Below are positions 22,951 to 33,599 of a stretch of DNA of 64,000 bases, in pieces. Position 1 is the first letter of the stretch; every line of letters begins with the position of its first letter. Below the pieces are notes generated by a model. That model made no database searches, had not been told where the DNA came from, and saw only the letters and a list, made by a program, of their open reading frames with translations. Made by a program: the position numbers and the translations under genes. The DNA lies in the NCBI GenBank assembly GCA_022575985.1, contig JAKSXM010000147.1, positions 17,084,001 through 17,148,000 on the forward strand, in the 5' to 3' direction. The stretch is from Anagrus nilaparvatae (lineage: Eukaryota; Arthropoda; Insecta; Hymenoptera; Mymaridae).

Positions 22951-23331
22951 TTATCCACTTTAGCCCTGGAAAGCATACATTAAATGCACCTATACTATGC
23001 TGGAATAACTAAAATTATTAAAGCACTTTCATGCGTATGTCTGCGTGTGTCGATTTATACAAAATATGTGTATAACTATTGTTTACTGCTACTGCAAAAT
23101 AATATCTCTATTATTCCATCTCTTGAATAAGCCATAGTTAGCATACAACTTGACGTATACTAGTTTTTCTAACCACTGTTCGTTGCGTTCGACATATAAC
23201 CGCTAGATGGCAGGTGCTTATACTATATGTTTTCCAAGGGAGTCCAGCTTCCATGTAAAGTACTTTAAAAATTTTAGTTCTTCCAGCATGCAGGTGCATT
23301 TTGCATATTTTCCAAGGCTAAAAGTGGATAA
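22951..23331. mobile_element. 381-bp MITE
   Basis: Imperfect inverted ends of about 68 bases, starting TTATCCACTTTAGCCCTGG at 22951 and mirrored by ccaaggctaaaagtggataa ending at 23331; both arms share ttccagcat and aggtgcat. No coding sequence. Target duplication cannot be read clearly in the TA-rich flank. Confidence 0.7.
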
Positions 23332-23336
23332 AAAAC

Positions 23337-23480
23337 ATTAATACACACTAGACAGAATGTACCCCATCATCCGACACTTATTTATATAGAGTTTTTTAAA
23401 AGCCGGCTACGCCGGCTTTAAAAAACTCTATATAAATAAACGTCGAATAATGACGTACATTCTATCTCTTGTGTATTAAT
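23337..23480. mobile_element. 144-bp near-perfect palindrome (MITE)
   Basis: Arms begin ATTAATACACA and meet at a perfect core, agttttttaaaagccggc, TAC, gccggctttaaaaaact-type sequence. A core this symmetrical would form a cruciform or hairpin. It abuts the right end of the 381-bp MITE. Confidence 0.75.
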
Positions 23481-23549
23481 ATATAAGTATATGAAATATT
23501 TCTTTTATTATAATAGTGAAATTTTTTATATAAATGTTGTAATTATAAA

Positions 23550-23739
23550 TATTTTATTATCATGACGTTGATAGAATTGAAAAATTATTCTGGACTTTAG
23601 TTCAATATAACCCATTTAAATGTTTTCGGTGTAGAGTTCTGTTTTATCGAAATTTTGTCATTTCAAATATTTGTATGCAATGATTGCATTGAAATATTCT
23701 TAATGACTATAGCAAAAACTATACGTCAGTCTACATTTT
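23550..23739 (+). repeat. Satellite A, interrupted unit
   Basis: One to two units that stop at ctacatttt where the next element is inserted; the array resumes with tatttttctaatagtg at 25487. Confidence 0.7.
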
Positions 23740-23852
23740 GGTTCCTCAAAGAGGAACCATTGTGTTAGGTCAAAATTTGATTTTCTATTTCTTGGCATAT
23801 AAGCACGTTTTGGGACCCCAGGAAGCTAAAAAACCTGTTTTTAAAAAAAGTC

Positions 23853-23920
<68 letters not shown>

Positions 23921-25486
23921 TATGTAATCGGTGATATTTCACAAATATTATGGAATTAAGACCTAATTTTTTTTTCAAAAATTTTTTCACCAAAAAATCT
24001 CGAGGTACTTTTTTTTTTTTTTGATTTGGATGTAATACCTCATTTATTTCCATGAAAGTACTTATATTTGAAAGTATGGTTTTTACATGATATCTCGAAT
24101 CAGATACTTAATTTTCTGAAAATTTTTTTTCTAAAATTTTTTTCACAAAAAAATACAAAAAATACAAATTTTTTTTTTCTTTTTGGACGTAGTACCTAAT
24201 TTATTTCCATGGAAGTACTAGTTTTAAGAACCTTGTTTATTGCTATTTTTTGGATCTGATACTTAATTTTTTCAAAATTTTTTCTGTCAAAATTAAAAAA
24301 ATAGAAAAATAAAAAAAAATGCAATATTTTTTTTTTTTTTGGTGTAATACCTCATTTAATTCTATGAAAGTACAATTATCTGAAAATATTGTAACTAGTG
24401 ATATTTCCAAACCATTATCGAATTAAGACCTAATTTTTTTTCCAAACATTTTTTTATCAAAAAATCTCAACCCCTCCCCTTTTTTTTTTATTTTGGATGT
24501 AATACCTCATTTATTTCCATGAAAGTACTTATACTTGAAAGTATGGTTTTTACTTGATATCTCCAATCTGATACTTAATTTTTTGAAAATTTTTTTCCTA
24601 AAATTTTTTTCACAAAAAAATACATAAAACACCAAATTTATTTTTCGTATTGGACATATCTAATTTATTTTAATGAGAGTACAAGTTTTAGAAATTTAGT
24701 TTATAGTAATTTTTTGTAACCGATCACAATTTTTTTTTATTTTGATATAAATTATAACACACAAGAAAAAATGATGGAAATCTTGCCTCTTTTTGACTTC
24801 CTCGGATTATTTTGCTCGTTGCTATGTTTATTTATGTATGCAGCTTAATGAAATTATAAACAATAATAAACAGCCTAAAAATATTAAATGGTTATGTTTG
24901 CATTTTAAAATTAAGATTTAAAAGTTATATTGGCATTTTTTAAAGAATCAAACAATTTATAGAATTAAATAATTTATTATTTTGTGATTAATAGAAATAA
25001 TATAAATAATGTTAAAATCTTGAAGCAATTAATGTGGCTATTTTTTTTATTACAAAATATTATTATTATTATCATTGTTGCGGAAGATTGGTCAAATGCA
25101 AGAAGTACACTGAGAAAATAAATTATAAGAAATTATTATAAAATCTGGTAAAAACTCCTATCTTTTTATAATAATTGAGCGAATATTTGTAATTTTCGCA
25201 TCGTTACCAACCATTTCTTTTATAAAAAAAAATAAAATTAGCTTTTTTTATATTTGTCTCTTTTTAATTATGCAAAAATGATTTAAAATCCATTAACGCC
25301 GGCGCGACCAATCCATGGACGCTAGAATTTTCACTTTAATAAAAAATGATCTTAATAATCTACTTTACCAGCTACTAAAAACGAAAAATGTATGCATAAT
25401 TGCATGGTTGTAATCAATAATATTTTTTGTAAATTAAGATTACAGCCCATTGTTTGAGGAACCTCAGTGCCAGCAAGTTGGCAGGG
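23740..25486. mobile_element. Unclassified hairpin-ended element with (TG)n tract
   Basis: Inserted inside a satellite A unit, which fixes its limits to within a few bases. It starts with a perfect hairpin (GGTTCCTC AAA GAGGAACC), then a conserved 80-base leader, a (TG)n run at 23857-23917, and three to four diverged repeats of a gtaatacctcattta(a/t)tt(c/t)catg phrase (24030, 24190, 24340, 24500). It ends near a gaggaacctcagtgcc word. Other copies: 19407-19690 (+) and 28792-28942 (-). No protein-coding content; the frames across the TG run are artefacts. Confidence 0.7.
23857..23917. repeat. (TG)n microsatellite
   Basis: About 30 uninterrupted TG dinucleotides inside the hairpin-ended element. 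Confidence 0.95.
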
Positions 25487-26113
25487 TATTTTTCTAATAG
25501 TGTCCTTTTTTATACAAAAGTTGTAATTTCAAATATTTTTATGCAATGATTTCATTAAAATATTATTAATGACTTGAGCAGAAACTGTACGTCAATCTAA
25601 ATTTTTTTCTAATAGTATCCCGTTTTATACAAAAGTTGGAATTTCAAATATTTTTATTCAATGTTAACATTGAAATATTTTTATTGACTTTGGCAGAAAC
25701 TGTACACCATTCTAAATTATTTCGAATAATGATCTGTTATATATAAAAATTGGTATTTCAAATATTTTTATGCAATGATTGCATTGAAATATTTTTATTG
25801 ACTTTAGCAGAAACTATACGTCATTCTAAATTTTTAGAATAATGCTCTGTTATATATAAAAATTAGTATTTCAAATATTTGTATGCAATGTTAACATTAA
25901 AATATTTGTTTATAAAATAATATATGAAAAAATTAAAAAAATTTCATCGAATAAGAAATTGGATATCGGCTGTCTCAAACATGAAAAAATAAAAATTTTA
26001 AAAAACTTCATTTTATATAAAAAGTCACATTGCCTGTCTAGAATATAAAAATATTTCAAATATTTTGATGCAATGATTGCATTGAAATATTATTATTGAT
26101 TTTAGCAGAAACT
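25487..26113 (+). repeat. Satellite A array 3 with a short block B piece
   Basis: Units at about 25500, 25565, 25680 and 25795 continue the interrupted array. A block B piece (ggatatcggctgtctcaaac) lies at 25900-26040, then the satellite resumes and is cut at 26117 by the next MITE. Confidence 0.75.
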
Positions 26114-26117
26114 GTAC

Positions 26118-26611
26118 ACACAAAAAAAAGAGAGGGAGCATCAGTCCAAATACATGTGCCGTAGATGTCCCGATTTCCGGGCTATATCAGCACGGAAGAA
26201 ATTGAAAACTTTACAATAAAAATATAACCTAACAAAAAATAATGACATTAATATCTTATTATTTTTTGTAATGCACTACTTTATAATATTTTTTCAGCAA
26301 TATATTAAAATAATAATAATTTAGAAATTAATAAGCATAAATTTTGATTAATAATTCTTAAAAATTATCAAAAGAAATTAATTCCGATTGATTACTACAA
26401 ATTATTAATAAAGCAGACATATATGTGCGCGCGCAACCTTTTTGTTAAATTTGTGAATATTATTTACCGGGCTGCTGGAGCACGGAAATTGTGCGTTGTG
26501 TTCATAAAATAAAGAAGCACACAGCCCAAAGTCGTAAGTGAGATAGAAGCATTGAGTTCCATGTGTGTACTAACCAGGTCCGGGCTGAGGCTCCCTCTCT
26601 TTTTTTTGTGT
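26118..26611. mobile_element. 494-bp MITE with GTAC target duplication
   Basis: Terminal inverted repeats ACACAAAAAAAAGAGAGGGA and its complement flank the element. GTAC is present on both sides (26114-26117 and 26612-26615), and deleting the element plus one GTAC restores a normal satellite A unit (gcagaaactGTACgtcaa). The interior is relatively GC-rich with a second inverted pair around ccgggct (26175 and 26580). A 4-base duplication excludes Tc1/mariner and hAT; CACTA/Chapaev or Sola-like groups are possible. Confidence 0.88.
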
Positions 26612-27440
26612 GTACGTCAATTTGAATTTTTTTCTAATAGTTTCCTATTTTATACAAAAGTTGAAATTTCAAATATTTTTATGCAATGTTAACATTAATT
26701 AATTTTTTTATAAAATAATATATGAAAACACTTTATAAAAAATTTCAATCTATATTGTCGGGTGTTTTATATATGAAAAAACTCAAAAAATTTTACGAAA
26801 TAAGAAAACGGATATCGGTTGTCCCAAATATGAAAAACTCAAAAATTTTAAAATTTGACTTTAAGTCGTTTTCTTGCTATTTCTCTTTAATGAATGCATT
26901 AAATAAAAAACCAATAAAAGTGGTTTTAGAAAAGTGCTTAATAAATACAAAGCAATTCGGTTTTTCATTTTGATACAAACAATTTTAAGTTATCAAGTAA
27001 CGAAAATGACAACTTTTTGAGTTTTTAAATTTAAACTTCTTAGCTTCAAACAGTTGTAACTCTGATTCGAGAGCTCAAATTAAAAAAAAAACATCAAATA
27101 GATAGCATTTTCTCCAAGGAATAATTTGCACTAAAGCTCATTTCGAAAAACCCCTTAGATTCTGAGAAAAATCAGTTTTAGTAAAAAAAAATTAAATTTT
27201 TTTATGTTTTCAACCACTGAGATTGATATCTCAAAATCTTTTGAATATTTTTTAAAAATAAAAAAATTGGCTGGGGATATTTCTTTACAGATTAATTTAA
27301 AACAAATTTCATTTATTTTTGTCCATACAGCTCTTCATAAATTAGTGCAGAATAATATTAAAAATAATCAATTTTTTCGATTATTTCATTTTAATATATA
27401 TAGGATTCATTATAATTCATTTATTCAAATAAAACCCGTC
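26612..27440 (+). repeat. Satellite A remnant followed by block B copy
   Basis: Satellite words to about 26700, then block B (ggatatcggttgtcccaaat, tttctctttaatgaatgcat) and its AT-rich tail. The 83-codon frame 26722-26973 and the 85-codon frame 27204-27461 fall in this repeat. Confidence 0.6.
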
Positions 27441-27479
27441 ACAAAGGCATTATATTTTTAAAATTTATTAAAAAAACAA

Positions 27480-27559
27480 AATCTTCTATAATTTAAAATT
27501 CTCTTTAATTCGAAGTTTTGACCTTGCCTCGCGAGTTTCAAATTATCGAGGTTCCACTA
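27480..27559 (+). mobile_element. pogo/Tigger-like right terminus
   Basis: About 80 bases nearly identical to 7237-7316, ending ...TATCGAGGTTCCACTA. The final G is changed. Nothing of the transposase is visible to its left, so this is a solo or truncated end. Confidence 0.7.
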
Positions 27560-28222
27560 TTATACAATGATATAGTACAATGATATCCAATATTATTAAA
27601 ATGAGTTATATATTTAATTTAACTCTTTTGTTCACCAAACATCGGGTACATTCAATAGAATCAAACTATTTTGGTCTTTCAGCCTTTTTATTATTTTTCT
27701 CACTAGTAAAAATTTTATACATTTTTCTACCTCAAGAATCAGCGAGACGCCACGTGTCCTTATAAGTTTTAAGACACAAGAACTTTTTTTACATACTTTG
27801 TGGTCTTTAAAAACAAAAACCATAATACCAAGGTCGCCATGCGGTTTTTTTAGTTTTAATTCAAGAATTTTTTTTTACTTTATAGTGTGCAAATAATTTT
27901 TATTAAAAATAAATAACAAAGAAGAAATAAAATTGACGTTCAAAAAAAAATATTAAAAAGAAGAAGAAAAGAAGAAGTGTACCACTGTAAATATTGATTT
28001 TTATTATTTTTTTGTGTTTTTAATACTTTTATTCTTAATTTTTAAATTTTGCTTTGAGAAATAATAGTTAAGCTGCATACAGGTACTATATAGGCATATA
28101 GATGTCTGGGGGGATATCGCTTATTACTTTTTGCAAAGCAAATAGAAACAGCAATGGCTGGAGTTGATAACTCCATTCATAATTCACGATGATACAAAGC
28201 ATTGTAAAAGTACTATTAGGAG
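27560..28222. other. AT-rich non-coding DNA
   Basis: Opposing 61-63 codon frames near 27580-27823 have no recognisable content. Purine-rich aagaagaagaaaagaagaag at 27958. Nothing else seen. Confidence 0.4.
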
Positions 28223-28790
28223 ATTTTGTCGACAAACAAGGTCACCTACGTCGTTCCAGATTCTTACTGGGTAAACACTCTAAACTCCCTGCGCTTGTTT
28301 GTCACAAATTGAAGTTCCCTTTTCAGGTATAATTTCAGTTTGGCACGCGCATCCTAGGCAACTTCCCTTCACCTGCCTAGCTAAGGGGAGGGGGGACTTT
28401 CTAGGATAGAAAACTATTTTCTTTCTTCATAAACAGAGGGGCCCTTACGTACTCTGCTAGTTTGTTCCAATTTTCACGCCTCAGTAGCATTTCCGGGAAC
28501 AGTCTCTCTAGCTTCCAGATCAGGAAGAGTCGGTGCCCCTCTGAGTAGCTCACACTTTCAAAGAATGTGTGCTCTGCTGTGTCATCCTCGCCTAAACAGT
28601 GCAAGTACTTCTTTGTTGCCACCTTTTACCACTTCTTTAACATGTCACGGAAGTACCCGTAACCTGTTAAAGACTTGGTGAAGTAAAAATCCATGTCTTT
28701 GTGCTGTCACCCTATCTATTCCTACAGATATGAAATCAGTGTGTGTGTGTACACTGGCTTTTTTGGTCGCTGTCCCTGTCATTTGTTCAT
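28223..28790 (-). mobile_element. R1-clade LINE, 3'-terminal fragment
   Basis: Minus-strand copy of the same family as 42612-44775. The region 28223-28400 is its 3' untranslated part (shared ccagattcttactgg, cccttttcaggtataa and cctaggcaac words); 28401-28780 encodes the end of ORF2. The 5' part of the element is absent, as is usual for target-primed insertions. No clear A-tail or target duplication. Confidence 0.8.
28401..28780 (-). pseudogene. R1-type ORF2 C-terminal remnant with CCHC finger
   Basis: The open frame 28622-28401 (minus) begins ATKKYLHCLGEDDTAEHTFF, the C-terminal CxxC...H...C-type finger region shared by R1 ORF2 proteins (the last cysteine of the CCHC is replaced here: FESVSYSE). 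Immediately upstream MDFYFTKSLTGYGYFRDML matches the segment preceding that finger in the copy at 43470-43724. This end of ORF2 is thought to bind element RNA or target DNA. The reading is interrupted between the two parts. Confidence 0.8.
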
Positions 28791-28942
28791 AGATTTACAG
28801 CGGATGTACATACATACACACACACACACACATATACAATCAGATTTTAGCTTCCTGAGGTCTTAAAACGTGCTTACATGCCAAAAAATCAAAAATCAAA
28901 ATTTTATCTAAAACAATGGTTCCTCTATGAGGAGCCAAAAAT
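28741..28942 (-). repeat. Minus-strand partial copy of hairpin-ended element, with CA/GT tracts
   Basis: 28792-28942 is the reverse complement of the start of the 23740 element: (CA)n, cttcctgaggtcttaaaacg, tgccaaaaaatcaa, and the terminal hairpin ggttcctctatgaggagcc. A (GT)n run at 28741-28752 lies outside it. It ends about 60 bases before the acceptor of the MFSD6-type exon. Confidence 0.7.
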
Positions 28943-29002
28943 TATTTAAATTTCTCAATTTTTATTTTGCATTTTATAATAATAAAATTTTCATTCTTTT
29001 AG

Positions 29003-29272
29003 ACCAAAATGTTTGCTCAAACAATTAAGGAGATACCTGAATGGATTACCGTATTAAAGCAATTTAAGGATATAAAATGTGCTTCTTTTCTTTTTGTAGC
29101 TTGGTTTATGGGTTTTGGTATAGGATTAATATTTACTTTCCTGTTTTGGCATCTTCAAGACTATGGAGGAACTCCTACATTATTTGGCGTTGCGTCTGTG
29201 ATTAATCACATATCAGAAATATTTGCTTACTTTTTCAGCTTTAAACTCATTAGACAATTAGGCCACGTTAAG
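29003..29272 (+). CDS. Mfsd6: Internal exon of an MFSD6-type major facilitator transporter
   Basis: The exon follows a polypyrimidine-AG acceptor (tcattcttttag) and ends at AAG/gtaaaa, a good donor, in phase 0. The 90 codons are free of stops and read as insect MFSD6: IKEIPEWITVLKQFKDI, then a membrane helix FLFVAWFMGFGIGLIFTFLF, the family signature WHLQDYGGTPTLFGVASVIN, a second helix HISEIFAYFFSFKLI, and RQLGHVK. MFSD6 is a multi-pass membrane protein with the 12-helix transporter fold; its substrate is uncertain. This part corresponds to the start of the C-terminal half. The next exon would begin with the following helix and is not found in the next 10 kb, so the downstream intron is long or the exon is a duplicated orphan. 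Intact splice sites and frame argue for a live gene. The ATG at 29009 is an internal methionine. Confidence 0.88.
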
Positions 29273-29794
29273 GTAAAAAAATTAACAAATATTAATTTTC
29301 GATTTTATAAATTTAAATTTTTTTCACCGGATATTAAAAAGATTTTTTATAAAATTAATAAAAATTGAAATAAAATAAATTAAATTAATAGAAAAAAATG
29401 GAAAATTAAATTGTGAAAATCGGGTAATTTCAAACATTAAAAATTTTAAATAAAAACAACAAAAACAACAATTTTTTCATTATAAATTTAAATTTAAAAT
29501 TATAAAATTTTTGATGGTTATATTTAACCTATTTCGATGGGACGACTACCAACTCGGCATTTTTTTTGTTTTACAAATAGGATTTAATAAGATTAAAATA
29601 CGAACTGGGCAATTTGGACTTATACCAACTCGTCACCATTAATGTACTGTCTGGGCAAAAAAGTATACAGTTGAACCTATTTTTTCATTTAATAAATGAG
29701 GGTGTGAACTGCTAAAATTCTCTCCAAATTTACCGCGGAAAGAGTCACACGTATTGGTAGTCTTTCAGTGAATATAGCTTTTGCAGCCAACATA
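29273..29794. other. Intronic AT-rich DNA
   Basis: Follows the MFSD6-type donor. A ccaactcggcat word at 29549 and a second ccaactcg at 29625 may be the left end of a small transposon (see the FLYWCH entry). Confidence 0.4.
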
Positions 29795-29842
29795 GATGGA
29801 GGAAATGTCGAATCATTTAGTATATAATATTCTAGTAGATAA

Positions 29843-30113
29843 TTACAAAAATTGTTTAGAAAATTGTGGTCTTAATCTAATTTCTTCCACAGCTTTTCTT
29901 TTAATAGAGTTGGAAATAAACTCCCTAATCAATTTTTTCTCTGGTGAATGTGTAACGTGTGTGCCCAGTCCAGCTAACACATGTTGCACATCTATATCTT
30001 TTGTGATGGAAGCATTGCAAGAATTTTTATGTTCACATCTCCAATTTTGTCCAATTTCGGTTAATTTAGATTTAGAATATTTATAACCATCAAAAACAAG
30101 TCACACAATTTCG
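29843..30113 (-). CDS. FLYWCH-type zinc-finger fragment
   Basis: About 90 codons open on the minus strand, bounded upstream by an in-frame TGA. LVFDGYKYSKSK, then GQNWRCEHKNSCNASI and THVTH reproduce the FLYWCH consensus: aromatic start, W-x-C, C-x5-C, and a final H-x-H that completes a zinc site. KKLIREFISNSIKRKAVEEI follows, then a stop at 29843. FLYWCH domains bind DNA or proteins and in insects often occur in multicopy genes or on MULE-type transposons. No start Met or convincing splice acceptor is seen, so this may be a fragment. Inverted ccaactcggcat / attgccgagtttg words at about 29549 and 30370 could be remnants of terminal repeats. It lies antisense in the presumed MFSD6 intron. Confidence 0.65.
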
Positions 30114-31194
30114 TAAAGTGCGCAGTTTTCTTAATTTATACAGATTTGTTCCTCTTCTTATTGTATAGGTGTATAGACAAAGTAAAATTATTATTACTAG
30201 TTACAAAATTATTGTCCTTAAAAATTAAAAAAAAAATTTTACTGAATATATTTTTTGTATTCATAATTTACTAATATACTTTTTTATTTGATAATCGATT
30301 AAGGTTTCTTAATCGTCTTAAGAGTTTGGTTCCGAGATAGTAAGTGCGATGGGTGCTCAAATTGCCGAGTTTGTAGATTTTTTAATCCTCAAGTTGGTAT
30401 TCAAATTTTGTTTTATTAAAGAATGTTGTTCTATTGTAAAAAGATTTCAATGCGAAACTTAGTATATAATAAGAAAATTTAATTACAAATAACTATGCAT
30501 AATCTTTCAACTCCAGGTAAATAATTAAAAATATTTTCGACATTTTCAGCAAGTTTAATACGCAATCCTTATCCTGGAACACTTTTATTTTGGAAGATTT
30601 ATAACTTCTCAATGTTATTTTTCGATAAAAAATATACAGTTTAAGTTATTCAAGATCAATCAAAAATAATACAAAAAATTATACGCATACAAAAAATTAG
30701 TAAATACAACCAAAATTTTGATTTTGTTTACTAAATTAAGTTTGGTTAAAAGTCCCTATTAGTAAAATGTACTAATAAAATTTTTATAAAACTGAAACAT
30801 CAATTTTTTTAGTAAAATTTAATTTTTTTATGGATATATTTACCAATGTTTACGAATTTGTGTTTAATAATATAAAATCCATTTATGCTTTAGTAGGAGT
30901 TACAATTATCGAAATAATTTTGTTTTTGTTTGAATCCGTTTTGGAAAGTTTTATTTGAAATAGAAATACACTGAAAAAAATTCTGGAAATGACTGGAAAC
31001 ATAAAGAAAATGTTTTGTGAATTTTTTTATTTTAGCATTAGGAAAAAAAATTAAAATAACACTAATTTAGCTATCTTGCGTGCTGTTACTTGCTTTTAAT
31101 TTTACTCACTTTTACGTTTTTTTATTAACCTTTTTTTATTGTCATTAATTTTTTAGAAAAAAACAAATTTGTATTGACCTTTAAAGGCATTGAA
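30114..31194. other. AT-rich non-coding DNA
   Basis: No gene, repeat boundary or RNA gene recognised beyond the attgccgagtttg word near 30365. Confidence 0.4.
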
Positions 31195-31635
31195 ACATGC
31201 TATACCTTGATCTAACCAATCAGCTAAGAGCGCAACTCCAAAGATTATCAAATTCGGCAATAGGTTACATATACGGTTTAAGAATTCATGAACATATTAC
31301 TTCTTATAGACGCAACTCCAAAGATTATCAAATTCGGCAATACGTTACATATACGGTTTAAGACTTCATGAACATATTACTTCTTATAGACGCAAATTAA
31401 ATTGGTTGCGTAATGAAACTTGTACTATTTACTTTGGTGCATAAACTATGAACAAAATTTTATAAGATATTTATAGACTATATCGGACGTTTTGAGCATG
31501 TGCAAGAATTACACTTTTTTATCATGATATACCATCATGCAATTAAAAATTTTTTGAATTTATGAAAACTCGCGGGTTTTCTAAAGCAATGTAGAAAACT
31601 ACATTATTGATGTTTCGTTAAACCTGTTATCTCTC
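31195..31635 (+). mobile_element. CR1/Jockey-like LINE, first half of a split copy
   Basis: Translation gives LDLTNQLRAQLQRLSNSAIGY and YRRKLNWLRNET, matching LRAQLQRLSNVGIRYI and RRRLNWMRYDT in the minus-strand copy near 47445-47642. This is the segment after the RT domain in such LINEs. An exact 80-base tandem duplication (31231-31310 and 31311-31390) puts it out of frame. The copy is interrupted after CTCTC at 31635 by an LTR element and resumes at 36818. Confidence 0.78.
31231..31390 (+). repeat. 80-bp tandem duplication inside the LINE
   Basis: Two copies of an 80-base unit differing at only a couple of positions, followed by a short third start (cgcaa). 80 is not divisible by 3, so it breaks the LINE frame. 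Confidence 0.9.
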
Positions 31636-31878
31636 TGTCTCGGTATATGTAGTATAATATACGTTATAAGTTATTCATTGTACGCGTTAACTTATTTATA
31701 TGTATTGTATCTTTTATACTGCGCATGAGTGCCTCATTTGTGTTACCAAGGCGAAATCCAGTTCGCTCTCAGGTGTTGCCACGAGCACACCCGTTCTCAA
31801 TAAACGCTCTGGTTTATATTAAATGGTCGTCTTGTTTATTATACCTAGTTTCGCCATAATCCATCATTTATTGGAACA
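31636..31878 (+). repeat. Left LTR
   Basis: TG...CA ends; contains an AATAAA word near 31799 (ctcaataaacgctc) and ttatatgtattgtatc. Preceded by the CTCTC target duplication. Confidence 0.9.
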
Positions 31879-32637
31879 TCAAGTCCCATCGAGCCGAATC
31901 TGGTAATTCCAATGGATTCTAGTGTGCCAATAAATATTTTCCAGTATATATTTATTTAAAAAAACGTTTTTGAAGTGTGTATTTTTTATATTTTCGTACA
32001 CGTGCAAGTCTTTTTTTGTTGTTCGTACTTATTCAAGATTTGTACGTATCATAGAATCCATTTCATCCTGGAACATCTGATCTCTCGAGCGGATTTTTTT
32101 AGTTTTAAAGTGTATCTTATTATTAACCGCATAATTATTTTGGTGTATTTTTTTTCAAGACAAAAAAGTGAAACATTTCTTTTTCAATAACGTGCACGTG
32201 TAAAAAAAAAAAAACTTTGAAAAAATATTTTCGTGTGCGTGAACTTTTTTGTGAGAGCGAAACAACAACGAGAAATAAAAATAAAAAGTGCATTAAATTA
32301 CCTTTTCTTTCTCTCTCATTTTTGTGCACGTGCAACATTTTTTGGTATTTTTTCTCTCCCTTGATAATTGCTGCAGTCTTCAAGTACTTGTTCACCAGTA
32401 AATTCTTCTGTTATTCTATTGGGAGCTGCAATCATCCAATATTATATTTTAGTCATCAACCTAAAAGCGTTGAACTCAACTTCAATGTCATATTTTGGAT
32501 TTTATTTTCTAGTGGATACCTTTGTTCGTTTGGGTCAACAATTATCATTTTTTAGTATTTGAATTTCGTATGATTTTTATTTTTTTTTTGTTATACATAA
32601 GCTTCTGTCAAAGTTAATTGTAACTTCAAATACTTAA
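31879..32637 (+). other. LTR element internal region, 5' part
   Basis: No gag recognised. Contains several cacgtg(c/t) words (31999, 32191, 32325) and antisense or sense frames of 64-112 codons (32135-32562) with no domain; these look incidental. TTAA at 32634-32637 is the left flank of the nested foldback element. Confidence 0.55.
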
Positions 32638-33599
32638 GAGTCATTCTCTGTCAGAAAAGCAAAACCTTCCAGGTCGGGTCGCTGAAACCGGATAAAACCT
32701 TTTTTTCCCCAATTACCTATTCAAAATGGACTATGTCCCCAAATTTTAGCCCTTAATATGGAAAAATAAGCCCAAGGCAAATTTTTGAAAAAAAAACGCG
32801 TTTTCATCTTTTCTCAGCCACCCATTCTTCTTTTATATGCCATTCCTTCTAGAAATTATTAAAAATAATGAGAAAAGAGGTACTTTAGTAAAATTTCCTT
32901 AGAAATCCATTCCTGCCATTAGTTTTGAAAAATTCCGCAGGGATTTCCGGGGAGCCGCAAAATCGATAAATTCACAGGGTATTTTACGGAAGCTACAGAA
33001 AAATTATATATCCGAGTTTTTTATTAAGCTTCTCAGAAAAAGCGTGTTTTTATATATGTTTTCGGATGCCATATTAACCTAGATGCGATCTAACCTCCTA
33101 GACCCTGAAATAATCAAAAAATCGTGAATTTTCCTCAATTTTCCTCATTTTTTTTCAATTTTTGAATTTTCCCGCTCTACATGACTCCGAATGATATAAA
33201 TAAGTTAAGATTTGGATTCCCAGGGAAATTTTACTTACTTTCCTTATTTAAATAATTTTTAGGCTTTAATGTAAACGATCTTACACCAAATGCTTTCAAC
33301 ACAAAAGTCGGATTTTGATCGTTTTTCAACGGTTTTTCTGAATTTACCCGCGCTAAATGACCTAATAAGAGTCATATAAGTTCAGATTTGGTATCTCCAG
33401 GAAATTTCATATAATTTCTATTCTATTAAAATCTTTAGGCTTTAGTATAAACGAGTTTATAGCAATGCATTTCAAAATTCTGATGTTTCTTGTTTTTTTA
33501 CATTTCTTTGTATTTTTGCGGTTACTCTAACAAAAATAACCATGGGGTACTATTCTCTGGCTCAAAGAGTTATATTTCCCTAAATCAAGGAACTTTTTA

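Noticed and set aside
23738..24053. Opposing open frames of 70-73 codons rich in V/C or T/H repeats
   Set aside because: They are the (TG)n microsatellite read in two directions.
32135..32562. Overlapping frames of 64-112 codons on both strands
   Set aside because: Inside the coding-free LTR element; hydrophobic, T-rich composition and no motif, start context or splice signal.
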